NCBI GenBank assembly: GCA_017562135.1
Contig: QEYB01000713.1
Coordinates: 372,001-436,000 of the forward strand
Direction of reading: 5' to 3'
Source of the DNA: Dipylidium caninum
Taxonomy: Eukaryota; Platyhelminthes; Cestoda; Cyclophyllidea; Dipylidiidae
DNA: 64,000 bases
Of the stretch, positions 37,701 to 49,190 are shown one piece after another; position 1 is the stretch's first letter; every line of letters starts with the position of its first letter. Below the pieces are notes generated by a model. That model was not told the origin of the DNA. It saw only the letters and a program-made list of their open reading frames with translations, and did no database searches. The translations under genes and the position numbers were made by a program.

Positions 37701-40700
37701 GGACCGTTCAGTGTCCCCATAGCTGTCATTGTACGTGCAAAATCACGGCTATTTAAATGCCCATTGCGATGTCGTGGCAAGCAGACCAAGTAAGGGCGCA
37801 AAGGGTGTTAGCGTGAAAAGTTGGGTTTTTGTGGGAGCTGGGATGAGGACCGAGGACGTACCGCTGTTTCCGTGAAGACGATGAAAAGCGGTATCATGCC
37901 CGCCATCACAGTGAAGGCGATCTGCAGTACACTGCTCGACATCTCGTCGATGTAGGCGCGATACGACCCATGCGTCTGACATTGGTACACCAAGGTCGTC
38001 GCTGGTCTGTGGGAGCATTCCTCCCTGATCCTGTACAAGCATGGCATCTAGTCAACGCCCGTGCTCCCCATCTCACTTCGCCACTCGTGACCACACAAAA
38101 CCCGTTCTCCTTGATGGAGAAACTCGCCACGTTAGGTGCTACTCTCATGCCTCGTGAGTTAATGCGGCTGACGTTCCCGCCTCAAGCTGACATAAGCACA
38201 CCTACCGCGCGTTCTCCGCGGTCCCTTACCCTTAACACACCAAGTTGGAGTATGGCGACGACTGAGTGCGAAAACTGCCAGAGGGGATGTTTTTGCATTA
38301 AAGAGTGAAATCTCCACCAATCCATGGTCATCCCCTCACTCAGCTTTTCCTCGGTGCCCCTCTACCTTCCTCGTCGACGCAGCAGAATTGCGAGGTGATC
38401 AGAAGTATAATGCACGAATAACTTTCATGCCGTCACCACCAACTCGACTGGCATGTCACGAAATCAGTTTTGTCCAGAGGCTTATTTCAAATGCCTTTTT
38501 ATATGCTTTGCGTTGGTCAGAAGACAATCAGTGGATGCGGCTGTCCACACGTCTGGTGGCAAAATGGGAAGCCTCTTTGGATGACGCGTAGACGTCAACA
38601 GGCGACAGGATCACTTTTACTAACAAGAACTTTCGGTTTGAAGTCGGCAAAGAGTGATTCCTCGACCACCTCACACCAGTTACAAGGGAATTCGTCATGG
38701 ATGTTTCAAAAAACCGTACCAGGTATCCGTGTGGCAATGCTCGCATTCGAGCATACTTCGACAACGGCAGATGTTGCGCTGACTGGCGAGGTGGCCGCGT
38801 CGCTTGCCGCAAAGCAGACAAACAGTCCTCTCGGTCTGCTTCTTGAAGGGCTAAAGAGGGGAGAACAAAAGTGGCGCATTTAACTGAACCACCTCGTGAC
38901 AGGTGCAGAGGGGCTGGCCAAAGTGAGACTATGCTCCAGCAATGTGGTTTGAAAAGTAGACAGTGACTGCTAATGGTCGAGCACTACCTCTCCCAGGGTT
39001 GTGCGCGATTCAACTCACTCGAATGTACGTCTCGAGGACGTCATGATAGAGAATGGAGGAGGAGCCGAGAATGCTGAACATACAAGAGGTGACGAGGAGT
39101 AGAAGAAGCACAAGAAAAACAAGGATGAGGCCGCTTTTGTTCAGAAGGTGCAACGGGACTGCGAATATCATGAGACCTACAAGGAAGCCGATTTTCAGAA
39201 GCACTTTGTGGTTAACTCATGAAGGGCAGTGAGAAGCGCGTGGAATTGTGCGTGTCCGACGATGTTGCCACGACTTCACTCAGCTGAATCGCCATAAGTC
39301 GACAAAGTGACCTTTCGAGCACCCCGAGTACTCCCAGGCCTCGTCTTTGTCAGAAGTTCTAATGTGCCAGGGTGAAAGTGTAGCAACGCTTCAGGTAAAT
39401 TTACCAAACTCACCCGATTCCTTTTGTGCCTCATTGAGCAGATCAACGTTGAAGTAGGCCGACTCGAGTGCACGGAAGCCGAGACCGCATACAATGCCGA
39501 AAGTGAAAGGGATGCAGAAGGCCATGAGATTGGCCAAAAGAAGACCCAGAACACCGTAGTTCGGTGGCAGGTTGATCGTAGTCTCCCAAAGTGCCTGATC
39601 GAGCAGAACTCGCACCATGTGATCTGAAAGGCATTGTTAAGTCGTTGTGATTTCTCCTCTGCCGACAGGTGGGTTTGGAGAAGAATAAGTTCAAGAAATG
39701 GGTGTACTCACAAATGAAGTTAATAAAGTTATCTTGGAGGACCGTGCCGATGGGACCACCAGCGGGGAATGTTTCGGCACCGTATTTCGGTTTGTAATAG
39801 CACATCAAGAGCTCGTAGAAGCTGTCCACACTGCCTACAGTCATCGTCAATTAAGACCAGTTGTTAACAATCTAATGGAGATCATAGGGGTAAAAGTGTC
39901 ACTTTCATTGTCTCGAGGCAAGGCTTTAAAAATAGCTTGAGTGAGAAGTCGACGCCCTTCTACTCGCATGTCTCCGCCTTCCCATCACGTGACTTCTAAT
40001 CCAGATGGTGTTCCACTTGAAAATCCCAATCAGCTTTGGCGTTTACTCACGGAGCCACGCACCTTGACGCATCACAGTTCGACTAACCACTTCACTTCAT
40101 TTCATTCATGCTCACTCATACACAGCATCTCCTCCTCTCCGCTCGCCCTAAAGGTCGCACTTCATGCAGCGGTATGAGCAACAACCTCAAGTGACTGACC
40201 GACAGAAGTCGGTCACTGGGTCAGTCTGTCTGGCCACGAATGAGTATCATTAGCATTTGACAGTGGGAGGTCACGCCGGTTGAGGAGAGATCACGAGTTG
40301 TCACGGTCTCCCTCGCGGTCTCCGCAGTTAACTGCCGAGACAAGACGACTTGGAGACCAGATCTCAATGCCAGGGAGGGAGAAATCACATCGTGGAGCGC
40401 AATTGTAAGGGCTCGTGTGTGCGGTGAGGGGACATACCGAGTGGCACGTAGGCGGGATCATTGAGGACGACCGAGATGAGGAAGGTGGCGATGAGCAGAA
40501 TGGTAGTGATAATGACGTGGAGAATGAGGCCATAACTTCTGCGTCGAGCAAGCAGTAAAAAGGCGCCGACCAGAATGAAGACTATTGACACGATGGCAGT
40601 CCTGCCCACGTTAATGCTCGCAGCGTCCAAAATCATCGAACCAACTGGAAAGTGGAGGGAAGTGATATGAAGGCCTCGAGTAAGTCGTCAACCTCAGTAA

Positions 40701-43606
40701 TTAGTGAATAGTAGGTCACACAGTCGAACATCTTCGCCGATTGTACGCGTCGCATCAGAAATACACCTACGAAAGACTCGACACTACCGTCTGGAATACT
40801 GTCCCAGGATCGGGCGTCAAGTGAATCGTCAAGAAGATGACACTTCCCTGTCGCAATAAATTGGGTCAGAAACTACGCCACTGCAGAGTTTAAGTAGGAA
40901 TGCGAATTCAAAATTTTTATTGAAAAAATATAGTTTTAGTCAACCCAACCCGCAGCCAGAAGATGGGCGGGGAGTTTTGGGTTATCGCGGTGGAAAACAA
41001 CGTCCTCTGGACTCTGTGCTCGAATCTTATCGTCTAGTTTTTTCTACTTGCTGAACATACGCATTTGAAATGGTCTTTTGCATGTCTGGTAAAACTTCAA
41101 AGTACCAAGCTCCACTTTATAATCCCACCAGACTGGCAGCGTAGTAGTTTTTTAGTGAATCTCTGCTTTCGATATCGTCTGGGCCGGTTCTTCTTCCAAC
41201 ATCACTCACGGTCTTCCTGATTAACTTCTTTCTTATAAACTGTCTTTTCGTCGCCAGCAATTAGTCTTTCCAGAAGAGGGTTACCTTTGCTGCCTTTCAC
41301 ATGCAACGCAATGCAGATGCTAACGCGTCGCGTTTCTATGGATTTTCCTCAAACTTGTAGAGGATGATTCCAATGTTAGAGTTAAATTTTCTTTTGCATA
41401 CATGTACGAGATATATTAAGCTTCCCTGTAATATCACGTGTTGTTACTTGACGATCTACCTCGACAAGAGCTTTGAAATGGGTGCCATCGACTTCAACTG
41501 GACGAACGAACAGATCGTTTGAGCACCCTTCAATGAGAAATCACCAGAAAGAAATGCGACTGACCAATTCTGACCGCAGCGCCTTTATTCCAGGCTTTAT
41601 TCCCATCTACGGCACAGAACTTCTTTTTGGAAATGATTGGGATAAAAATAAACAACTAAAGGTCATTATTTTACACCAAATGAAAAACAAAAGTTGAAGC
41701 AATAACATAAACATGTGGGTCAGGCGCTTTAAACACGTCAAGGAAAAGAAAGTGCAGAATCTATCCGTCTTAGTTGCAAACCAAACAGTTGAGAATGCCG
41801 CCCTCCACACATACTACGGGAGGGGACATTCACCGGCGCAGAGCCGCGTCTTCCGCAAAGACCGCCTTGAGGCGAGGGCACGAATCATCGTGCCATTGCC
41901 TACTTTTACTACCTCCCTTCACGAGTATTAGGGAAACTGCTTCAACCCCACTTCCCCAAAACGTGCCAAAGCTATCTTGAGACATCGTCTCTCCTTGGAC
42001 CCGTGGCCTCGGCTGCCACGTAGATGTGCTCCTCTCTGTGCTAACTTTAACAAACCGTGCATGAGAGTGGTCAACTGCGTTTTACCGAAATTCCCCCAAT
42101 TCACTTCACTGCCGCGCGTTAAGTCAAGAAATGTGGCGAAAGTGAGTGAGTTTAACTTGTCAAATTGGTGGCAATGTGCGCAAAGTGGGTTAGTTGGACG
42201 ATCAGTGGATTGCGCTGCGAAATGATAGTGGATTCAGAAATTTGCAATGTGGTAGAGGAGGCGGCCAAATGGCGATGGGAGCAGGGCGAAATGGAGAAAC
42301 TCGCTCACCGTTGATGTTGATGATGAGCGTGTGAACACCGGTGAAGAGGGTGATGGCTATGGTGAGGATGTGAGCACTCACACCGAAGCGACGTCGCACG
42401 AACTGGGCGATTGTTCGAGCGCCCGGAGCTTTTGTGCGGAATTCCAACAGCAGCAGTACGAAGAGAGTGTTCACCAGAGCCTCGTTTGCCGCGACGAAGA
42501 TGCAACCGGAGATGCCGTGCTGAATACATTTCGCAGGTGTATTACTGTCTTTTAATAATGGACCGCCCTTTCTGAAAATATGCTTGGTTGCTACAAAAAC
42601 TGTGTACCAGGCGGTGATTGTCAACTTCTGTTAGACTTTTAAATTGACATCCGGGCCAGGGTGTCAGATATTGGTGATCGAGGAGTAAAGAGTCCAGCAA
42701 TTCTTCCAGTCGGGAAGAAAATGTATTGTGAAATATCCCATTTTCCACGAGCACAACTCCTTTTAACTTCGTGGACACCATATGGGACATCCTACGTGCT
42801 GCATGAAACCTCGTGTACGATGGAAGCTTCCACACTTTTTCCCATTTTTCAATTCGTGTCACAATGTTGGAAAGCATGCAGGACGAATATTTGGAGCTGC
42901 CTACACTAACCGAGAACTAGAAGAGAAGAATTCAGGGGAGAGTGCTTCCATACTGTGTGGGCGTCTTAAAGCCTGACTTCTCACCATTTCCGCGTTGCTC
43001 ACTGCTTCCAAAATGGACGTCGGCCAGGTGATTTGCACCATGAAGCATGCCACGACGATACCGAGATTTTTAGCACCGTCCGAGTTGCTCGTAAAACCGC
43101 CTTGAGTTTTGGTCTGAAAAGAAAGAGAACATGGTGGAAGGGAGATACTGCGGCCACCAAACGAAGCAACGAAAAGGAGGCGGAGGAGGAAGGAGCCAAA
43201 AGGGTGCCCACCGCGATTGTCAGGCGGGAAAGTCGCGTCGTCTGTCGGAACGACCCGAAGCAAAGTACACTTCCACCTTCGGGTGGATGCCTGAATTATT
43301 ATAAAGAGTTATGCACTACTCCTAGCAGCCTGTCATCTCGAGAATGTCCCACGAACTCACCGTCTTCCGTTTGTGTGTGAAGAGGCAGTAAACGAGGTCG
43401 ATGAGAATAGCCACGATGAGAGTCACACTGGCGACGGTGGCCACATCACTAATCTTCAAGGCTTGGCGCTTTCTAAAACGAAAGTTCTTTTGCAGGTTCC
43501 TGCAAATCTTCTCCGCCTCCGACAGCACTCGTTGACTCACATTGACTATTTGCCCCGGGGTTGGGCGAATTTGCACGTATCTCTCGAATGCTAGGCCTTT
43601 CACCAT
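34742..43606 (-). CDS. DUR3: DUR3-like sodium:solute (urea) symporter, right-arm copy
   Basis: Second copy of the transporter. Exons in coding order: 43606-43361, 43113-42985, 42519-42309, 40644-40438, 39834-39712, 39623-39414, 39203-39019, 38850-38720, 38030-37862, 37402-37237, 36496-36319, 35417-35225, 34873-34746 (or to the TAA at 34742). Every exon has the same length as in the left copy except exon 5, which is one base shorter and open (ETFPAGGPIGTVLQDNFINF), so this copy reads through in frame. Protein differences from the left copy are few, for example VRRRFG for VRCRFG, LNDPAY for LNEPSY, and Ser for one Cys of REECCHR. The splice sites are intact. This is the better candidate for the functional copy. 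Possible last exon at 34507-34480. An alternative stop-containing exon is at 36260-36188. Confidence 0.87.
35461..35690. other. Insertion/deletion difference between arms
   Basis: In the right arm, about 230 bases lie between the sequence matching AGTCGGCGAGTTGAGTGCG...GGAGGAGT and the sequence matching GCATTATATTTTGGGCG. In the left arm (25.68-25.72 kb) they are nearly adjacent. It falls in the intron before the exon at 35417-35225. Confidence 0.65.
36188..36260 (-). other. Possible alternative terminal exon of DUR3-like copy R
   Basis: Same 23 sense codons plus TAA, same phase and same acceptor as 25135-25207 in the left arm. Conservation in both copies is expected from recent duplication and is not by itself evidence of use. 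Confidence 0.45.
40915..41690 (-). mobile_element. Decayed mariner-family transposase in intron 3 of DUR3-like copy R
   Basis: Same element, intron and orientation relative to the host gene as at 19.67-20.44 kb. This copy keeps GDEK at the first catalytic motif (reading LIAGDEKTVYKKEVNQ) and DNPK at the second. It has other stops and short deletions, including a shortened stretch where the left copy reads GHVRKR. The two copies are visibly more diverged here than in the flanking exons. Confidence 0.78.
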
Positions 43607-45774
43607 CTCTTCGACGCATACGCACACTCAAACAAACACACACACACACACTCCCTCGCCGTCTGGACTTCAGAATAAAGTCAGGAGATGTTGCTACTCA
43701 ATTTCCGTTGTCCACTACCCCATCCCATCGCTAAATGGAGTGAGGGCGTTGCCGAGAGGGCCAAGCCCGACGAATCGGCGAGGTGGTAAACCATTGCTCA
43801 AGGTCTCACCCCGCCCGCCATGGCTCATTTGTGTTCCTGCGCTTTGGCCGGCAGAGCAGAGGCTTAACCTCCTCTGCCACTAACGCTGCTTTATTCACCT
43901 CTCAAAAGTTATTTAATGCGTCCAATCATGGCCAACTGACAGATTAATTATGAGATTCAAGCATATGTAGAGTGGATGCGATAGCAGGGCCTCGTAGGTC
44001 TTTTACTTCTCACAGCTGTCACAGAGTCCTCCACGCCATCTTCGTCGTCTACACACTACTTCCCACCATTTCAAACATTTTTGGGAGAAGGTTGTCTCAC
44101 AGCTTCAGCACATGAAACACGCCGAATTCGGCTGGTGAAGAAAATACTAGAATGGTTTCCATAAAAAATATTTATCATCGAAGTGGAATTAGACGTTGAA
44201 GAACAGGCACTTCAAGCGCCCCTGGCAGGGGGCGGGGAAAAGAATAAGGAGAACTTTTCACTCCTACCAGTTAACAGGCTACTCCAAAGATTGGTGCTTG
44301 CATTGAGGAAGAGGACTGAATAAATAAGTGACTCCACTTCCAGCCTAAGAGGCGTTTAAACAGGGTCCTTCTTTCCATCTGCAACTGAGTTCCATCACAT
44401 TTCGCATTCGTGTCACACGTGTACTGTCCGCGGCGATGGTACCAGCATGGCATGTGCCATGCCGAAGGCTGTTTCCTTGGCGTGTGCGTGTGCCCCGATT
44501 TCCCGTCGATTGGCTGAAGACCTAGGTGCGCCCACACACTCTAGTTTTCCCTAAAAGGTAGGGAGTCGTTTGTTGAAGCAGTGGAAACGGCGTCTCACAC
44601 CTATTACTCTGTCTCGTCTGTCTTTCGACATCAACGGGCATGAATAACTCGCAACATATTTGAGGACTTTGCAGAGTTTGAAGAAAAGTGTTGGTGACGA
44701 GGCTGTTAAACCAATCATTCAGTAGCTTCGTATGTCTACCACTGTCTCCTCACTATTCTGCGACCACGAAGGATGCAGTTTTTACTTGTCCATCGAGCCA
44801 GCTGCCACTCATGTTGTGAGCAGACAGCATGGCAAATGGGGAGGGACATGGAGAGAAGACGTGCACATTCGTGGGAAGAGAAATCTCTTCGACACAAGCG
44901 AGGCCATCCATGGAGGTGACACCCAAGTGTGACTCACAAACTAAGCAGTGGATCTCGCTCATGAGACTTGCTTTCTTCATTTCCTGCCACCGTTCCACAT
45001 GTTCCCACTGATCATGTGGTAGCCTGAAGTGGGAAGGAAGGAGCTCGAGCAGGGACTAAGAAGTCGAGTGAGATGTCACGGAACCTGTGCAAATTGGTCG
45101 TCTGCGCCGAACCACTATGCCGCATCTTCAGTGAACACTTGCGGAGGGAGCACTGTGAGGTGTGAGACGGAAGTGAGGTGAACATTCTGCTAACTGCGGC
45201 CAAAATTCTAAATTCACCAATTTGTGCTTGTTTCACAAAGTGGGAGGTGTCAACACCTCGGTCGGGGAGCGCTGAGGTGATCGGCGGAGGGGTTAAGAAG
45301 TGAAGTCGGGTGTCAAACCAACTGCCCGTTGACTTCGAAATGGTGACAGGGAGGAGAAGGCTTTCAGTCGGATGCCTCAAGCAGTTAGGCAAGGCATGAG
45401 GGAAGAAGGCAGTGGGCCACATGACTTGCCATCAGCATCTCAGCTGCTCCCCTGCTCCTCACTTCACTGCGCAAAGTACTCCCTTGCCCAGTGCTACCGG
45501 TGAAGAGTCCAATGCTCGCATCGCCTTGACTTCTTACACGCCACAACCTGTGCTGCACCACTCCACCTCGATTGTGTCGCCCTGGTGAGTGAAGTGAGCA
45601 GAACAGGCAGCAAATATGCATGGATGGGACATTTGCTCGCTTCTCTGCCGGTGCGAGAGCAGTGCTGCACACCATTGAGAAGAAGGAGGTGGCTGATAAG
45701 GCTGAAGACAGAGGAGAAGGAGACGAAAATCCGACATGCAGGTGAAATTCAGCTGCTTGAAAATAAATCTTTCT

Positions 45775-45846
45775 GCTCCTCCTGCTCCTCCTCCTGCTCC
45801 TCCTCCTCCTCCTCCTCCTCCTCCACTTCCTCATCCTCATCCTCTT
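45775..45846 (+). repeat. CTC/CTG trinucleotide tract (module C)
   Basis: Counterpart of 28817-28885 with a longer pure CTC run. Confidence 0.85.
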
Positions 45847-46486
45847 GATATCGTGAGAAATCGTGTTGGACCGCTACTTGACCTCGTGTCCACTGCCGCT
45901 CCCCCATGACGTCCTGCCTCATCCACACTGGCGGTGATGGTGGGCAGATTGTGGCTGAGGCACAATTAATGGCCTACACTCACTCTGGAGTTGAACGTCA
46001 CTCGCCCCACGTCGACAGCTGGGTGGAGGACTACTGGTTCACTTTCCACCAGTTGACATATTCGGCGTTGGTCTGCGCGGGGGGAGAGGGGAGAGAGGAG
46101 GGAGGACAAAGGAGAAATGAGGGAGGAGGAAGGAGGCAGGAGGCAGGAGAAATGAGGGAAGAGGGAAGAGGGAGGAGGGAGGAGATAGGAGGTAGGAGGT
46201 GGGTGTGTGGTGGAAGCCTGTTTGCCTGTGTGGGACTGAGGGCGGAGCAATCGCGGGGAGACGTGAAGCATTGCCTTGGTGTCGGAGTGAGCGAGAGGAT
46301 CATGCGGTCTCCAAGGTGCTGAAGCACGGTGGATACACTGACGTGCACAGTCGGACCGGTCGCCCTTGGTGGTGATTGGGCAGATGAGTGGCAAAGCAGT
46401 GGGTGGACAAAGGCTGAAATCGAAGTGGGAGAGTAGACGAGAAGTGAGGAGGAGAAGAAAGCGTGAGGGAAGGAGGTTAGAGTAGG

Positions 46487-46612
46487 ATAGGGTAGGGTAG
46501 GGTAGGGTAGGGTAGGGTAAGAGAGGACAGAGGAGTAGAGGAGGGGAGGGGAGGGAGGGGAGGGGAGAGGAGGGGAGGGGAGGGAGGGGAGGGGAGGGAG
46601 GGTAGAGGAAGG
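46487..46612 (+). repeat. (TAGGG)n array and polypurine block (module C)
   Basis: TAGGG units at about 46487-46520 followed by GGGGAGG-type purine DNA. Unit numbers differ slightly from module B. Confidence 0.9.
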
Positions 46613-47095
46613 GAGAGAGCGAAGGGTCAAGCATTGCCTGGTTACTTGATTGGGGCCTGAAATTGTGCCTAAATTCCTTTTCGCCCTAATTGCATCGGGA
46701 GGAAGTTTGGGGGAGAGGGGGAGAGGGGGAGAGGGGGAGAGGTGGAGGAGGTGGGGGAGGTGGGAACTGACGACTCATTGCATGCAGACGTGTGGAACAA
46801 AATGCAAAGTAGACATTGAGGAAGCAGCAGGGCACTCGGGTTTCGGTTACTAAGGCAACGTGTGGGTAAATCGTGAGTCCGCGCGGCTGCCATCTTACAT
46901 TCATGTTTTATCTCCCCGAATGGATCTGGAGAGACTTCGGCTGCAGTGCGAGGCGTCATCGACATCGGCAACTGGCGCACATTGTTTCGCCGAGACGATG
47001 GGCTGATCTCCACACCAACCGCGTGGATGCATGCACTCGCGTCGCTATTTTATTACTCACCTTGCCAACTGTCTACTCACGCTTTGCTGATTGGG

Positions 47096-47150
47096 GGTGT
47101 GTGTGTGTGTGTGTGTGTGTTCTGTTGTGTGTGTGTGCGAGTGTGTGCGG
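47096..47150 (+). repeat. (GT)n microsatellite (module C)
   Basis: GT run interrupted by TTCTGTT. The interruption differs from module B. Confidence 0.95.
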
Positions 47151-48461
47151 TTCTTACATGCTGTTTGAGATTCCTCACTATTCTTTCTCGCCTTCTGTGT
47201 GGCTTGTGCACCGAGTACCAACGTTTCAGTCGCCTTCCCTAATTTCTTTTCTCACTCTTTTCACTGCCCCACCCCTCAACGCCCCCTCCCTGCCCCTCCC
47301 CTCCCCCCCCTATGAAAGCCACGACTCGTTCGTGGATTCACCCACTCTCCTCCATCTGCAACAGGCGAGGTTTTCTCAATGGCAATGAGAAAATGCAACC
47401 TCCTCTGGGTGCTTCAAGTGCGGTGGGTGACGAAAGTGGCAGGGAATCTTCTCGGTCGGTCTCCCGATGCCAAATCGCCCGAGCATTTGTCCATGGTCTT
47501 GTGCCTGCAGACTGCATCCTCTTTCCTCACAAATCGTGCAGTGGAGATGTCTCAGTTGGTCTGATGCTGGTGCAAATCTCCGTGCTCGCCCGCCATTCGT
47601 GGCAATGTGTCAGAGGACTCAGGTCTAACGAAAAGCGCAATGCCTCTCGGCACTGTCGCAGTGCTCGGCGCTGCCGACGACGACGAGCGCTTGTGAGTGG
47701 GGCTGCAAGGTGTGCTTGCAACCTCTTTCACACCGCGCAGCTACTCATTCCTCATGGCGTGTGGTGAGAGCAGGACGAGGCCACAGTCTCCCTCGATAAG
47801 GGTGTCTGAGTTGTAGAAGCCGAGTTCCCTCCCCCGTCCCTCCCCACCAGCCTGAGTCTCCATGACTCCGAACAATTGGTTGGTCGCTGGTCTGGTGCAG
47901 AATGAAGGTGTGAGGCACACCTTCAACTTTCACTGACACTTCACAATGCCACCAACATTCCCCACGTGCTGTTGGCACTTGGGTCGCGCAGTCGTGTAGG
48001 AATTACAAAGTCTCTCGCAGTGTGGCGGCAGTTTGTGAGCAGAGGAGATCGACGACGCAGTGAAATGCTGCCTCCACTTGGCTTGGCTTTTGGCAGGTCA
48101 ACTCGCATTCCACCGTGCTACGGGAAGTGGGAGCATGCGGAGAGTGTGTTGGCCTCTCCACTGCCTTGTCGGTGGTGGCCAGGGTTAAGCAGAGTTGAGA
48201 AAACAAATGCGTGCCAAAGTCAAATCGCGCACTAAATGGGCAAATTGTATGGAAAAATTAATTTTTAAAATGTTATGGATTTTGAAAATTTGGGGCTTAT
48301 TTTTTGAAACAGTAGGGATTGTTTTCAGTGATTTGACAGTTCACCTGAGGATTAACTTTGTCAATCAAAGAATTACCTTAATTGTGGGGCAGAGGGTAAA
48401 AGGGAAAACTTCATTTCTTGGCCCGACACAATGCCTTTCCCCGGATCTCTTGCCGAGCATC

Positions 48462-48899
48462 TCAGCCATCGACGGAGCGTATAATTGCCACGGCGGTGAT
48501 TAGACCGGTGGCCACGTACACCGCGTAGTGACACTGGTAGGGTGGCTGGATGAATGTGGTGTGAAAGTAGACCGATACAAGACAGAAAGTAGATGAAATA
48601 ACAGTTAACACATAAGCCGAGACATTGAGAAAAGTACTGTGGCAGAAGAAGATGAAGATGTGAAAGACGGTGGAAGTGAGCGTGAGGAAGGCGACGAGTA
48701 AGAGGAAGATGAAGACGACTTGCATGACGGGACAGGCTTCGAGACAGAATGGCGAGTAGAGGACTCCACACGGCCATCCGGTGACAAAGATGGAATTTAA
48801 AATGAGTAGAAGAGCCGCCAGATGAACCAAGAGGTAGGCAGTGTTCGGTAAACATTTCATGTCGTCCCCTTCAGATAAGCTTAATTCATTCTTTCTCAT
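48462..48899 (-). CDS. Small four-transmembrane protein, copy C
   Basis: Same 145-residue protein as copy B, with ATG at 48899 and TGA at 48462; I see no residue differences. The upstream frame stays open for another 29 codons here (to 48986), but the shorter ATG is preferred because it is shared with copy B and lies about 43-50 bases from a TATAAAA box. The DNA around it differs from copy B more than the coding part does, especially upstream of about 48.95 kb. That fits selection on the protein, or conversion limited to this part. Confidence 0.75.
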   Translation of the reverse strand: MRKNELSLSEGDDMKCLPNTAYLLVHLAALLLILNSIFVTGWPCGVLYSPFCLEACPVMQVVFIFLLLVAFLTLTSTVFHIFIFFCHSTFLNVSAYVLTVISSTFCLVSVYFHTTFIQPPYQCHYAVYVATGLITAVAIIRSVDG

Positions 48900-48941
48900 T
48901 GTCGTCGCTCCTGGATTGTGCGGCGCTTCCTCCAGTACCAG

Positions 48942-48948
48942 TTTTATA
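48942..48948 (-). promoter_or_regulatory. TATA box of four-TM gene copy C
   Basis: TATAAAA on the minus strand, at the same distance from the ATG as in copy B. Confidence 0.6.
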
Positions 48949-49190
48949 AAGCGCTTGCAAGAATGTGTGGGGGTGGTAAATGCCAACGCCTAATTTCCTG
49001 AATGAAGTGGAGGACCGCGCCATATTTTAGTTTTTTGAGGTACCTAACATCTGCAGATTTACCATTCACCGAGCCTATTAACGTTTTCGGCATCTTTCGC
49101 CCATGGGTCTTCATGTCGGTGCGTGGGAGTGACATGCAGGATCTCAATCTCACTCAAAATATATGTTCACATTCTCTGCTTATTTAAAGG

